Positions 26,077 to 38,400 of a stretch of 64,000 bases of DNA are shown piece after piece. The first letter of the stretch is position 1, and each line of letters opens with the position of its first letter. The notes below the pieces were generated by a model. The model saw nothing but the letters and a program-made list of their open reading frames with translations, made no database searches and was not told where the DNA came from. This DNA comes from Chondrilla cf. caribensis (lineage: Eukaryota > Porifera > Demospongiae > Chondrillida > Chondrillidae), in contig OZ026555.1 of the NCBI GenBank assembly GCA_964020155.1, positions 577,515 through 641,514 of the forward strand. The letters are read 5' to 3'. Both the position numbers and the translations under genes were made by a program.

Positions 26077-26609
26077 TATCCAAAGACAATACATAGCAAT
26101 CAAGAACAACTGACAAGACGTTTGACCATATGTAAGTCTTCAAGATTGTTACAAAATTCTGATTAAAATATTCCTGTTTCAAATTCTCTGCTATAGCTGT
26201 GAGGCTCTACGACATGACATGTCGATAGCACATATGAATGTAGGTGAGTTCTCTCAACACCTCAATATCAACAATAGACACCTCGTAAGTGGACCTGTGG
26301 GAATTATGTGAGGGAATGTCACACCACCAATCAACACCTGATATGGACGTGCATGGCACGGAGAATCCTCATTACATATTAGCAGATAATCATTTAGGGC
26401 ATCCACAGCATAGTAGACATATTGGTATGTGAAGCTGTCCATCTCCACCTCCGTCCACATACATTTTTTTGTATATGGAGTGTTTTGGGAATATTAAGGT
26501 ATACACACGCACATATTACAGTATTTCAAGTATACATGTACACCAGTAAACAGTGCTTGAGTTTGGAGAAGAGTGCACACGAGATCCTGATATTCGACGC
26601 CGACGAAGA

Positions 26610-27593
26610 ATGTCACTCAACGATACTAACCTGACCAACACCACATCCCCTCCACCATTCGCTGAGATCATCTCAATCTCTGGTTACATCACCATTGCCC
26701 TCGTCTTCCTGCTGGTCATTGTCCCTATCCAGTTGTGTCTCAATGGGTGCACAATTTCGGCTCTACTCGAGAGTCCTACCTTCCAAAAGGCCGTTGTTCA
26801 AAAAACTCTACTACTGGGTCTCACTATAACAGGTCTTATCAATATTCTCGCCATCTTCTTCTACAGTGTGACTGTCCTGGCAGCAGTTGTCCAACCAGAA
26901 TCTTCGGACATCAACCACGGACTCTGTCTGTTCTCCTTCTGTCTGTTCCACATAGGGACTCAGATAAGGTACTTGTACTGGGCAACCACGGCTGTTGTGT
27001 TGTTCATCATCATAAGGCATGGGGTGGAGAAAGTCAAAACAATACCGTTGACTGTTGCCATGGTGATTATGGCCCTCATTGTGGTGGTATCTGCTGTCCC
27101 ATTTTTCAAACTGACTCCCCTCTACGTTTTTGTGAATTTGGACGGCGTCCTGTGTTTCCCGTTCCCTGCGGATGCTACAGGGATAGTTTATGAAACCATA
27201 GTGTATATGCCGATGGGACTGGTTGCACCCTTGTTGGCCATTGCCATGCTGATAACCACACTAGTGTATGTGAAGAAGAATACAATCTCTGACAACAACT
27301 TGGTCAATCGGGCCATGGTGAAACTGGCTATACCGCTGCTGACTATTGCGATTGTCATCCTTGTGGCTAGTACCTACTTCGAGATTCTCATTGGGTACAC
27401 TGGATCTCAAAATCACGTCACTCTAGTCCGGAGTTTTGTGGTCAGTGCTGTGGTTTTGTTGGCTCTGCCAGAGATTGTGACCCCGGTGGTGATGATCGCA
27501 GTCTTCAAGCCCATCAGGGACGCTATCGGGAAAATGATGTGGAAGTGTCTCGTGGAAGATTGCACCAGCGGAAACACGAAGGTTGGACCCTGA
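26610..27593 (+). CDS. Seven-transmembrane receptor-like protein, copy 1
   Basis: This single-exon frame runs from the ATG at 26610 (MSLNDTNLTN) for 327 residues. The N-terminus has overlapping N-glycosylation sequons (NDT, NLT, NTT), consistent with an extracellular end. Seven hydrophobic helices follow, the last running into VVMIAVFKPIRDAI, which resembles the helix 7/helix 8 turn of GPCRs. There is no DRY motif after helix 3 (IIIRHG instead) and no clear NPxxY, so I do not assign a GPCR class. It is a tandem duplicate of the gene at 29847, and both lie in the mannosidase intron on the opposite strand. The open frame continues upstream without ATG; the start is fixed by comparison with copy 2, which has an in-frame stop just upstream. 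Confidence 0.8.
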   Translation: MSLNDTNLTNTTSPPPFAEIISISGYITIALVFLLVIVPIQLCLNGCTISALLESPTFQKAVVQKTLLLGLTITGLINILAIFFYSVTVLAAVVQPESSDINHGLCLFSFCLFHIGTQIRYLYWATTAVVLFIIIRHGVEKVKTIPLTVAMVIMALIVVVSAVPFFKLTPLYVFVNLDGVLCFPFPADATGIVYETIVYMPMGLVAPLLAIAMLITTLVYVKKNTISDNNLVNRAMVKLAIPLLTIAIVILVASTYFEILIGYTGSQNHVTLVRSFVVSAVVLLALPEIVTPVVMIAVFKPIRDAIGKMMWKCLVEDCTSGNTKVGP

Positions 27594-27644
27594 GACCAAC
27601 ATCCATGAAATATTCTCATTTTGTGCTGTACCATTGTAGAACAT

Positions 27645-27647
<3 letters not shown>

Positions 27648-27715
<68 letters not shown>
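27648..27715. repeat. (AC)n microsatellite
   Basis: About 68 bp of AC repeats in the 3' flank of 7TM copy 1. A shorter AC tract sits at the same place after copy 2 (30963-31013), so the repeat predates the duplication and has since changed length. Confidence 0.97.
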
Positions 27716-27716
<1 letters not shown>

Positions 27717-28068
27717 TTCTGCAGTATCCCTGTATACGTATGTACATACAACTGTATCCGAGGATCATAACACTATAACAAAAATAACAGGTGTATACAT
27801 ACACATCAAGTAGAGCGGCAGCCCCTATATTGTTACATCAAGTAGGACTTAGGATAAAGCAACCATCTTCCACCTCACAGTACATCATGGCATGTCTACA
27901 AACAGTACATAGTCCACAAAAACAAGACTTTTCATACAGTATTCACACCAGTGATTGTGTCTTTTGAGGCAACTAAGTTAAACGTTCAATATACGAATCT
28001 ACGCTTGCGTGTATGAAGCAGATAAGTGCGTTCCACGAGGACCAGACTCTACTACCCTCACCTGATCT

Positions 28069-28097
28069 ATTATGGCATTGTAGTGCGTGCACGTCTC
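28069..28097 (-). pseudogene. Truncated copy of mannosidase exon 1 end
   Basis: The last 29 bp of mannosidase exon 1 (THYNAIIDQ) and its intact donor CAG|GTGAGG are repeated here at the end of the first tandem unit. Upstream of THYNAIIDQ the sequence diverges completely. It has no acceptor in line and is a duplication scar inside the mannosidase intron. Confidence 0.85.
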
Positions 28098-28490
28098 TTC
28101 CAAAAAGCGCGAAGGCATAAACAAATTTTTGCCAATTTTGGGCCTACGTCCTTGAACAAAGAAATGAGAAATCCCATCAGCTAGTAAGTTGACTGCCTGC
28201 TGGTGGTGGTGGTTTATCAACTCATTGCTATAGCAAACTTTCTGTTTAGCCAACCACTCCCAAAGTGAGTGGTATTATATATAAAAGTTTGTTGCACATT
28301 CAACAAGCATCTAATAATAATAACATAAAGTACACTCTCACATCTTTGCAATCTACTGTAACCCTCCAACTGTATAACTTACAATTTTGTATGCACTGGT
28401 ATGCTTTCACTGTGGCTCAACATGTCAGAATATGACCTGACTGGCTGAAATGTTACCTGTGCTAAGCATGTACTCATATTGTTCCCACAG
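28098..28490. other. Unique sequence between duplication units
   Basis: It contains an open stretch on the minus strand (to 28253) fused to the exon-1 scar; I see no family signature. There is a short TGG run at 28200. Confidence 0.4.
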
Positions 28491-28881
28491 TGATAGATTG
28501 GATGGCAATTCCTATCTTAGTCCTGCTCCTCCTCCCACTCAAGACCTTCAACGGAACAGTGAGTTGATAGCTGGAGATGGGGTACCCGTCCCTAGACCTG
28601 GACCTCCTCCTGTGAGGACTCCACCACACAAAAATGATCCAGGATTAGGGCCTGCCGTGAGTGACCTTCTATCTGGGAGATGGCGGAGCAGGATTCCTGC
28701 ATCAAACGTTGGAGGAGGCAAACACATCCCTGGACTACATCCTCATGTTCCTCCATTCAAGACAGCTATCATTGTGAATCACCTCCTGATATTGAGCCTG
28801 ACTGCCCTCACAGCTATCATTGTGAATCACCTACTGATATTGAGCCCATCTCCATCTCTCCTTTACAGAAATCTCAACTGA
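28491..28881 (+). pseudogene. Relic P0: proline-rich exon of a P-family gene
   Basis: After a normal acceptor (TTGTTCCCACAG) the sequence matches exon B of gene P1: Pro-rich SPAPPPTQDL, then PVPRPGPPPVRTPP. The 3' part is shortened and contains an internal 45-bp direct repeat (AGCTATCATTGTGAATCACC twice). No transmembrane exon or death-domain exon is present nearby. It is an orphan exon stranded in the mannosidase intron between the two 7TM units. Confidence 0.8.
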
Positions 28882-29094
28882 AGTAATGAACCCTCACTGT
28901 GTGTCCCAGTTTTGTACCTGCACAGTAAAACAGAAGACTACCATGCCAATTTGAGTGTTATAAGGATAAATATCATACCCTCCAGGTGTTCACAATACAA
29001 TACAAAAGGTTCCACTGCGCAGGGTATTTTATTTTAAATGGCAACTGCGAAACAGCTGCGCTAGGAAAATTGTCGAGGTACAACCTGCCAGCGG

Positions 29095-29288
29095 AGATGT
29101 GGGGAGCCTAAAAGGTGATTCATTCAGATTTGGAACATGGAATAGACGGTCTATGAGAGGGAAAGATGTGGAAGTGATTGTGGAGATGAAGAAATATAAG
29201 CTTGATGTCCTAGGTGTCGGTGAGACAAAATGGAGAGGAAACGGTGCAAAGAACATGGACGATTGTTACATGGTTTACTCCGAGAGAA
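29095..29288 (+). mobile_element. LINE endonuclease fragment
   Basis: About 65 codons read as the start of the AP-endonuclease domain of non-LTR retrotransposons: FRFGTWNRRSMRGK, then LDVLGVGETKWRGNG, where the motif E(T/L)KW carries the metal-binding Glu. The fragment stops abruptly at about 29288, exactly where the second tandem 7TM unit begins. It could be the 5' part of the same family as the element at 50700-52710. Confidence 0.75.
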
Positions 29289-29846
29289 TACATAGCAATC
29301 AAGAGCAATTGATAAGACGTTTGACCATGTAAGTCTTCAAGATTGTTACACGTTGTGATTCTGATTAAAATATTCCCGCTTCAAATTCTCTGCTATAGCT
29401 GTGAGGCTCTACGACATGACATGTCGATAGCCCATATGAATGTAGGTGAGTTCTCTCAACACCTGATATCAACAATAGACACCTCACAAGTGAACATGTG
29501 GGAATTGTGTGAGGGAATGTCACACCACCAATCAACACCTGATATGCCTGGACATGCATGGCAAGGGGAATCCCCACTACATATCAGGAGATACTGATTC
29601 AATTTGTGAATCAATTACAGATGATTTAGGGCATCCACAGCATAGTAGACACATTGGTATGTAATTCTGTCCATCTCCACTTCCGTCCACATATGTACAT
29701 TTTTGGTATATGAAATGCATTGTGAGTAGCAAGGTATACACACACACACACATATAGTGTTTCAAGTATACGTGTTCACCAGTAAAACAGTGCGCGAGTT
29801 TAGAGAAGAGTGCACACAAGATCCTGATATTCGACGCTGACGAAGA

Positions 29847-30887
29847 ATGCCACTCAATGATGCTAACCTGACCAACACCACGTCCCCTCCACCATTCGCT
29901 GAGATCATCTCAATCCCCGGTTACTATGCCATTGCTCTCTTCTTCCTGCTGGTCATTGTCCCCATCCAGTTGGGTCTCAACGGGTCCACAATTTTGGGTC
30001 TATTTGCGAGTCCTACCTTCCGAAAGGCCGTTGTTCAAAGAATTCTACTCCTGGGGCTCACTGTAGCAGGTCTTATCAACTCTCTCTCCATCTTCTTCTA
30101 CAGTGTGACTGTCCTGGCCGCAGTTGTCCGACAAGAGCCTTCGGACAGCAACCACGGACTCTGTCTGTTCTCCTTCTGCCTGTTCTACATAGGGACTCAG
30201 ATACGGTACTTGTACTGGGCAACCACAGCTGTTGTGTTGTTCATCATCATAAGGCATGGGGTGGAGAAAGTCAAAACAATACCGTTGACTGTTACCATGG
30301 TGATTATGGCCCTCATTGTGGTGGTGTCAGCTGTCCCATTTTTCAAACTGACTCCCCTGTACTTTCTTGTGAATTTGGACGGCGTCCTGTGTTTCCCGTT
30401 CCCTGTGGATGCTACAGGGATAGCGTATATAGCCGTAGTGTATATGCCGATGGGACTGGTTGCACCCTTGTTGGCCATTGCCATGCTGATAGCCACACTA
30501 GTGTGTGTTAAGAAGAACACAATCTCTGGGAACAAGCTGGTCAATCGGGCCATGGTGAAACTCGCTGTACTGCTGCTGACTATTGCAATTGTCATCCTCG
30601 TGGCTAGCACCTTCTTTGAGATTCTCATTGGGTACGCTGGATTTCAAATTCACGTCATTCTAGTCTGGAGTTTCGTGGTCAGTGCCGTGGTTTTGTTGGC
30701 TCTGCCAGAGATTGTGATCCCGGTGGTGATGATCGCGGTCTTCAAGCCCATCAGGGATGCCATCTGGAACATGGTGACGTGGAAGTGTGTCAGAACGGCC
30801 ATGAAAGAACGTACCAGCCAGACAGGAAGTACCAATACTGGAGTGTTCCAAGACCAACATCCATATGCACATAAGAGAGAGTTTTGA
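29847..30887 (+). CDS. Seven-transmembrane receptor-like protein, copy 2
   Basis: This single exon encodes 346 residues from the ATG at 29847 (MPLNDANLTN). An in-frame TGA lies five codons upstream, confirming the start. Seven hydrophobic helices match copy 1 closely. The C-terminal tail differs and is longer (GSTNTGVFQDQHPYAHKREF). The sequons NLT and NTT precede helix 1. Ligand and coupling are unknown. The gene lies antisense in the mannosidase intron, in the second of two tandem units (about 26090-28097 and 29288-31330). Confidence 0.82.
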   Translation: MPLNDANLTNTTSPPPFAEIISIPGYYAIALFFLLVIVPIQLGLNGSTILGLFASPTFRKAVVQRILLLGLTVAGLINSLSIFFYSVTVLAAVVRQEPSDSNHGLCLFSFCLFYIGTQIRYLYWATTAVVLFIIIRHGVEKVKTIPLTVTMVIMALIVVVSAVPFFKLTPLYFLVNLDGVLCFPFPVDATGIAYIAVVYMPMGLVAPLLAIAMLIATLVCVKKNTISGNKLVNRAMVKLAVLLLTIAIVILVASTFFEILIGYAGFQIHVILVWSFVVSAVVLLALPEIVIPVVMIAVFKPIRDAIWNMVTWKCVRTAMKERTSQTGSTNTGVFQDQHPYAHKREF

Positions 30888-30962
30888 TTTGAGGATTTAG
30901 TTTCCAACATTTTGCACGTCAAGATCGATTTACTCTCCTTTTGTGTACCATTAATAGAACGT

Positions 30963-31013
<51 letters not shown>
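30963..31013. repeat. (AC)n microsatellite
   Basis: About 50 bp of AC repeats in the 3' flank of 7TM copy 2, homologous in position to 27648-27715. Confidence 0.95.
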
Positions 31014-31015
<2 letters not shown>

Positions 31016-31300
31016 GTATACATATGTACATACAACTGTATCCGAGGATTATAACCTTATAACAAATAATAACAGGTGTATACACACATCAAGTAGGACT
31101 TAGGACAAAGCAGCCATCTTCCACCTTATGGTACACCATGGCACGTCTAGAAACAGTACATAGTCCACAAAACAAGACTCTTCATACAGTATTCACACCA
31201 GTGATTGAGTCTTTACGATTTAAACGTTCAATATAAACTATGCGTGCGTGTATGAAGCAGATAAGTGCGTTCCACGAGGACCAGACTTTATTACCCTCAC

Positions 31301-31750
31301 CTGATCTATGATGGCATTGTAGTGCGTGCACGCCTCATCGTTCATGGACCACCCTCCATTGGCAAACTCCAACCTCCCTTCCCTCACGAGAGTGCGCACG
31401 CGGTCCCTAGTGGCCTCGTCCTGTTCCCGCCACCAACGCTCGAAGTAATACATTTCAACATAAATGAACCTCCTGTTCGGGTCCTTCCAGAGCTCCTCCA
31501 CTACCGTGTCCAGGATGAACTGTACGGCTGCTTGCTCTATGGAGCTGTTACTCCCGGTGTAGTACTGATCCACTGTCTTCACCCAGCCTAGATCGTCGTG
31601 GGAATGAGGGACTATGTGGACGTTGATAATGCCGTCCTCGGTATCCCGTGAGTTTTCCAACGATTTGCGAGCTTCAGCATAGCCTGCGGCTGCTTCTGAT
31701 GTTAGGAGGAGCGAAAGAATACAGCAAAATCGTTGAATAGCGGTCGCCAT
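31301..31750 (-). CDS. MAN2B1: Lysosomal alpha-mannosidase, exon 1
   Basis: The ATG at 31750 opens 150 codons ending ATAGATCAG|GTGAGG in phase 0, which joins exon 2 at 25566. Residues 1-22 form a signal peptide. The GH38 zinc-site motif HSHDDLGW is at residues 49-56, followed by YVEMYYFERWW and GRLEFANGGWSMND, all characteristic of the family. The reading frame across the junction (NAIIDQ then MSLGLRF) matches the conserved GH38 sequence, so these two exons, 5.7 kb apart, belong to one gene. Confidence 0.95.
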
Positions 31751-32872
31751 TTTGTTCTGCTATGATTCTATGATTAAACCATAGCTCCATGATTAGCTGA
31801 TACGTTTCCGCCCGGTACAGAAAGCCTGGGCACTAACCAACTTTGCCCATTTGGACCCGCAATCAAGAAGAAAGATTTCCGGGAAACAGTCATCGAAAGG
31901 CAAGGAAGAATTCGTGCAATGTTCGTTATATAAAATCTGTAACTATACTACAGCTATGCACTATGCACTACTAGTACTACTGTGAATTCTGCCACTATTT
32001 ATTTATGCATGTCTTGGAGCGACTAGTTGGGTATCTGGGTGTCCGTGGGAAAATTAATTTTGGATATAAATTCAAATTATAGATGTAGTGTTCTCCCGAT
32101 ATTCTCACAATACGTTACTACATCCTCGCATTCCTTCGCCTTTTTCTCATACTGCCATCAATGTAGCTAAGCTAGCGCGGTACACGCCCCAAATTCAGGA
32201 CAGTCACTAGTATAGGGTTTCTACTTCGGTTGCGTGTTTATAATAATACGACTCCACTGCTTTCAGTGTACATGGGGGTAAAAAGCACGTTTGATAGGCA
32301 ATATCCTCTCCTTTGAGAAGACCAAAATGCGTGAATCGGGAGTTAAGGGTTATTGCATTCAGCAGTAGTCCCTACTTCTAGAATTGAACTGTAGGTGACA
32401 TGGCAGAAATTGCATAGTTGAGTTTCGTCGTACATATATCAGGAGTAGAATATGAGATAATTAACAGTATTGGTTACTGTTTGTCTTTTTGTTGGAAGAA
32501 TGAATCATTCCCTAATAGAAACTAATAGATGATGGGTACTACATGTACATATTCGTGTAGTGAGTCAACTGGTATATTTTACCTGTTAAGGTTTGCATTA
32601 AAAACTCATGTATAGACTCTTGGAGAAACACATTGAGTCTGGCTTGGTAGACCATATTGGTTAACCGTGAAGAAGTGGAAAGACAGTCTAGCAGTTAGGT
32701 CACACCTTGGCATATATAATCTGGCTATAGCTATACCATACCTAATACAGTGTATGTCAGTACACTAGTTTGTACCTAATAATTACATCAATGGCTGTTG
32801 CTGTAGCTGTGGATTATATTCTCTCACTTTCACACAACCTCGCAGTCATTGAATGCATTCTCTGTTTCACAG
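31751..32872. other. Intergenic region, mannosidase promoter side
   Basis: Divergent spacing between mannosidase exon 1 and gene P1. No repeat family or coding signal is recognised apart from short AT-rich tracts. P1 5' non-coding exons may lie here, because its coding exon follows a TTTCACAG acceptor at 32872. Confidence 0.5.
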
Positions 32873-32932
32873 AAGTGAAGGCACCAATTCAAAATCAGTT
32901 AATTCTTGATACAGACGATACCGAGTTGGAGA

Positions 32933-34821
32933 ATGAGATGTCACTTGGGATGCGTACTGGGTCTCCTGTTCTCAGTAGCTTGTTTTCTGCTGTTTTTCAT
33001 TGGAGGGACTGTGTTGACAGTACTGAGACCGTCCATCTTGCCGATCTGCAATGAGTTCATTTTCAACACAGGAGGTGCAACTGTGGTTCCTCTCGATGCG
33101 TCAAGTTTTCACTCGCATTCAGGAACAGTGGTCTTACCTCAACAATTCAGCCTTGAGTACAGCAATTACAAATACTCAATTCAATGGGACATTTGCGTTC
33201 GCAACAATATCTACACAATACTTGACTGTTGTGCAGAAGATATTCCAGGTTCTCTTCGGTTCTGTGTGCCATCCAATGTGCCACCACCTGTTTACTGCCT
33301 ACCTGCCTCTTATAGCAACAGTAAATTTGGGATTTCGTTATGGGATTCTTCCGACTACTCTTTATATTACTACATATTTGACATGGAACATGTTTTTCAA
33401 TATCACCATTACTCTTATGATAATTCATCGACCTTGAATGACATGTGGTACCAGAGTTACAGCTGTGAGGGTCTGTCCATCATAGCAATAGTGTGTGGGT
33501 CTCTTATACTCTTCTGTGATTGCTGCTGCTGTGGTACGCTTTGGTGCTTGTGCATAATGTACTGGGTTAGAAAATGGAAGAAGCAAAAAAGGAATCCCAT
33601 CTTCTTTGTTAACTAGTGAGTTGATGGCATATTGGAGCTAGTGTGTAGTGCTACAATAGACTATTATAGCTAAGTGCCGCTACGGTAAATTTGTCAATAC
33701 TATTATACATACGTTGCCTGCTTCTATTTTTCTGTCACAGTCATAGATTGGATAACAGTCCTGCTCCTCCTCCCGCTCAAGACCTCCCACCGAACAATGA
33801 GTTGATAGCTGGAGGTGGGGTACCCGTTCCCAGGCCTGGACCTCCTCCTGTGAGGACTCCACCACACAACTATAATCAAGGATTAGGGCCTGCCGTGAGT
33901 AACTTTCTTTCTGGGAGATGGTTGAACAGGAATCCTCCGTCGACACCTGGAGGTGTGGCACATGTCCCTGGACCACCTCCTCCTGTTCTGCCTTGTGTGG
34001 ACAGCCCAGCCTCAAGAAAAGGAAGTCACTTCCCTGGAGTGGCGATTAGAGACCAACCTCACAGCAATGATCATGAACCAACACCTGATGTTGAACACTT
34101 GCCTGTCTCTCCTTCACAGACCCCTCAACGTAAGTGGCACATCCTACCTGTTTGTGTTGTTATAACAACATCGAAACCGTCTCTATTACAAAGCTGTAAA
34201 GTTTTGAATCTGTTCCGTGGGAACAGTGTCCCAGTGTAGTATGTGCTATATTGTAACCTTTGAACTGAGAAAACTCTGTAAGAAAGAGAAGTGATGGAGA
34301 CCCCAAGGTGTTAACAATTGGGGTTCTATTGCTGCAGTACTAGTTGTGCTCATACTGCATGCTTCATTGTATACTCCAGTCCTTATTCTCATAGTGCATG
34401 ACACTCTATGTAGCTAAATTGAAGATACTTCCTCTGTGTGTTCTATTTCTGTGAAGTGTGTACTATCAACGTGTTCCTGCTCAATGCAGGATTGCCTACC
34501 ACAGACGCAGCACATCCAGTACCTCCATCCTCTACTCACCTCGATCTCCCATCCTTGAAGCATCGCATTATCCCCATGGTTGCTGCCAAGTGGGAGTCTT
34601 TTGGTATATTCCTCGGAGTAGAGCATGCTTGTCTGCATAAGGTCAAGAGGGACTATCGTATGGATTGTGAAAGGGCTTGTGAGGAGATGCTGAAGTTGTG
34701 GTTTTCTAAGGATACCGGCACTGGTGATAGACCACGGACATGGGCTACAGTGATCAATGCTCTGGAGGAGGAGGGGTACAGAGCACAAGCTCAGGCACTG
34801 AGGGATCGGTTGTTGAAGTGA
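32933..34821 (+). CDS. P1: two-pass membrane protein with death domain
   Basis: Three coding exons join in phase: 32933-33615, 33741-34129, 34490-34821, giving 467 residues. Exon A encodes a hydrophobic segment (about residues 5-30), an extracellular region of about 140 residues, a second membrane segment rich in Cys and a basic juxtamembrane (RKWKKQKR). Exon B is a Pro-rich linker with PVPRPGPPPVRTPP and PGPPPPVLP, suited to SH3-type binding. Exon C ends in a death-fold domain: VAAKWESFGIFLGVEHACL, then CEEMLKLW, then RTWATVINALEEEGYRAQA, the usual six-helix pattern with the conserved Trp positions. Death domains make homotypic contacts in innate-immune and cell-death signalling. Topology (both ends inside) is inferred. 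The ectodomain has no family I recognise. The gene is intact. Confidence 0.82.
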
Positions 34822-34845
34822 CACTACACCTGAGACTCCATGCAG

Positions 34846-34846
34846 T

Positions 34847-34888
<42 letters not shown>
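34846..34888. repeat. (GT)n microsatellite
   Basis: A short GT tract in the 3' UTR of P1. A shorter one (43182-43205) occupies the same place after P2. Confidence 0.95.
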
Positions 34889-34893
<5 letters not shown>

Positions 34894-35455
34894 ATGCGTG
34901 TCACAATTATATTTTTTAAGTATTTGTATAATCAATTTTGTAATGCTAACACCCTGTATATTCTTTATTTCGAAAAGAGTTATTATTAGAAATTTATATT
35001 AATAGACTTGAAATATTATTTTATATATCAATGTATGTAATTGTGAGCCATCCAACTGTTGACAATTACTATAGTATAACATGATATATATGCATAGCTA
35101 CTGCTCCCGATGCTATATATATTAAAAATAAAATATACAAAAGCAGGTATCCACCATTCAAGTTCAACTCAGTAGAAAGCTACGTAGCTATATTTAATTT
35201 CTTGAAATTATTATAATAGAATTCACAATTGTACTCAATAAATTTGAAACTTAAGGATTCAAACTAAATGACACACAATGCATGCAGATCTACAGACACA
35301 CTACATAAATTAAAAGACTATACTGCATATTAGTGCTAAGTACAAATTAAATCATATACTCATGCATTTAGTTAAAGCAATAGTAATTGGTATAGCAATA
35401 TAATTATCACTACACTGTTAAAGTTGAAGAGAAATTGCATATTATTATCACAGTA

Positions 35456-38400
35456 TCACTTCAACAACTGCTCCCTCAGTGCCTCAGCTTGTGCTCTGTA
35501 CCCCTCCTCCTCCAGAGCATTGATCACTGTAGCCCATGTCCGTGGTCTGTCACCAGTGCCGGTATCCTTAGTAAGCCACAACTTCAGCATCTCCTCACAC
35601 GCCCTACCACAATCTGTGGGGAAGTTACTTTTGACCATCTGCAGACAGGCATGCCCTACTCCGAGGAATATACCAAATGATCGCCACTTGGCAGCAACTG
35701 TAGGGACAATGTGATGCTTCAAGGATGGGAGGTCAGGCTGGATATCACTCCGTACAGGACGTGCTGTGGGGACTAAACAAGGCAGGAATACATGTGAAAG
35801 TAGGTGGTACATTGGATACATTGCCACATGTAACATTAATCTGTTGGAAATTAAGGTATTAATTACTAATTTAAAATGAGATTCGATGTATATACTATCT
35901 CCTAAACCCTTTGTAAATACCTATATAGTGTATCAGCTACCACGATAGTATGGTACACTGCAATCCAGGTTTTAGTAACAAAAAACAATAATATTATATC
36001 AAATTGCCATTCCCATGACATACTCTCCATGCAGGTCCCCATAACATCCGGTCCCTAATCGGTCACTGTACAGGTGGCACACATTGACTACATTTAGCAC
36101 GAATGTATATACCTCGGAAAACGGACATATTATTTTTCAATTCACGGCAACTTGGTGAACGATCCATCAGTCTCAAGAAATTGGAAGTAGCTAGCTGACC
36201 ACTTTCCCTGTCAGTGAGTAAAATAAAAAATTCAAGTGAACAATAATGGTATTATATGAAGTAAGGATTGTGAATTCTCTTTAGCTTTAATATCTTTAGG
36301 CAGTGAAACCTTTGCTTCTTATGAGCATTTGGATGTAGTTTGTTCAAAACTTGGCATCTTGGACATTTCAACCCTGTGGGCTGTCTTCAGCAAACTGATT
36401 CATGCAGAAGTGCTTGTTGGGAGGCTATAGAATTTGAACCTCCCACTAAGGCACTTCCTGTCACATGAATTTCCATCTGAGGCTGCATGCAGTGGTGATA
36501 GAGGAAGTTTGCACAAAAAGGGGTCCATCATTGATATGGGATAAGGCCAGCATCCAAGTTCATCAGAGGTTTCCTTGCCAGCATTTGAATAAACTGCCTA
36601 CACTCTCCTAAGAACCTATAATAGCTAAATGTTCAACTTAACACCAAAGATATACAGTGAATTCACGTTAATCAACCACCGCTTTATCCGCCAAACCTTT
36701 TAATCCGCCACAATTTCCCAGTACCAATATAATGTACATGTACCAATAAATATCCAGTTAATCTGCCAAACTCGTTAATCCACCATATTCTTTGAAAACG
36801 AATTGCGGCGGATTAACTAGTACAGTGAACCCTCTCTAATCTGCCTCCCTATTATCCGCCAAACCTGCTAATCCGCCCTAGTTTTCAAAGAACGAATGAA
36901 AACGTACACGTTTAATAGACATCTAATCTGTCACCCGCCAATACATAAAAACGCCACGTGATAGACCTGTAGTATCCAAGATGACCGATTTCAAAATGCC
37001 CACAATTAGAAATTGGGCTAGAATTCGAGTGCAACGGCTTCGCCGAAAGTCATATCTTCAGAGAAGGTTCTTATAAATTTATCTTATAAACAAGTAATTT
37101 GAACGCGGCAGCCCCACGAGTTTTTAGCTTGAATTTTAGACTACTGTTCTGTCTACAATGTTAGTATTCAACTTGTCCACCGATGTGCACCAACTGAAAA
37201 CAAAGCGAATGAAGTAACCCAAATTCAACAAATTAGAATGGGCTAATACTATTGTTACATTATTGTTGCCATGATGCAACACATTCTGATATGTTTGTGC
37301 ACATACCAATGTGTAGTTCTCACCTTCCAACTTCTGATTTAGCAGATGTGCAACTTTTTAAAGAAGGTGACCGTTTATTACCTAAAATAGGAATCAATAA
37401 AGGATGTAATCAACCATCACAATTCCTTCCAATGAATGGGGTGTCCATATATACACGGATCCATTTGTCCCTATAGAACAATACGTACAGGGTCTAGCAT
37501 TGGATGTACGGAACGTACCATAAGAATTGGGAAATTGGGTGAGTTCAGTCTCAGACCTACTGGAGCTCATACAATCTTCAAATGCACTACTCCATGGATG
37601 TGAGGGTACCATACGGGATGATCCCCTAACAATCGTATACAAAAGTCAATGTAAATAACAGATCAGAGGGATGCATGTGTAGCTCTCTATTCAAACACAA
37701 GTCAGAAAAGTGGCCAAAGTTTAGAATTTGAAAAGGATAAGGGGAGATTATAAATCTATAAACTATTATGCATCGATTTTTGCAAAGAAACAAATTTTGG
37801 CCGGAAGGGGGCATTTGCCCCACCCTAAATTACATTATTGTTGCCATAATGCAACACATTCTGAGATGTTTCGAGCACATATATATATACCAGCATGTTG
37901 TAGGCTCAAACCTCGTTAATCCACCAACCCTGCTAATCCGCCATGAAATTGAGACCTCAAATTGTGGTGGATTATTGAGATTTCACTGTGGTACCAAATG
38001 AATGCAAACATTCATGTGGTTCACTATTCGCTGAAAAGGTGAATAGAGTGTAAAATATACTTTCGGTGATTAATATTACCTGGTCCAACTACATATAATT
38101 ATTTCACTCAACTACAACTAAATTGACATACAACATTCCATGCCATTACTTCTCACCTTCCTTTCTCAGATACAGCAGAAATGATACTATGGGTATCATC
38201 TAAGTAGACAGAAATGGAATCTGCCTCTCGGATGTTTTCAAGATCTATAGACAAAACACATAAATTACTCTTTGATAAATTCTAAAACAATATTAACATT
38301 ACATCATCCTACGTAATAAAATATGAGGACTGACCATCACTCGGTGTCGCAGTGATTAATGAAGCTACTCTCCCCCTGCATAATTGTAATCCTTTGCACC

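Noticed and set aside
26553..26609. N-terminal extension of 7TM copy 1
   Set aside because: The upstream frame has no ATG, and the duplicate at 29847 has an in-frame stop there.
31265..31591. 108-codon plus-strand frame over mannosidase exon 1
   Set aside because: Shadow of the conserved GH38 exon on the other strand.
35909..35950. Small extra exon of M1 (reading VYHTIVVADTLY) between 36113 and 35772
   Set aside because: It would end in phase 2, whereas the death-domain exon needs phase 1. Direct joining of 36113 to 35772 is in phase in both M1 and M2.
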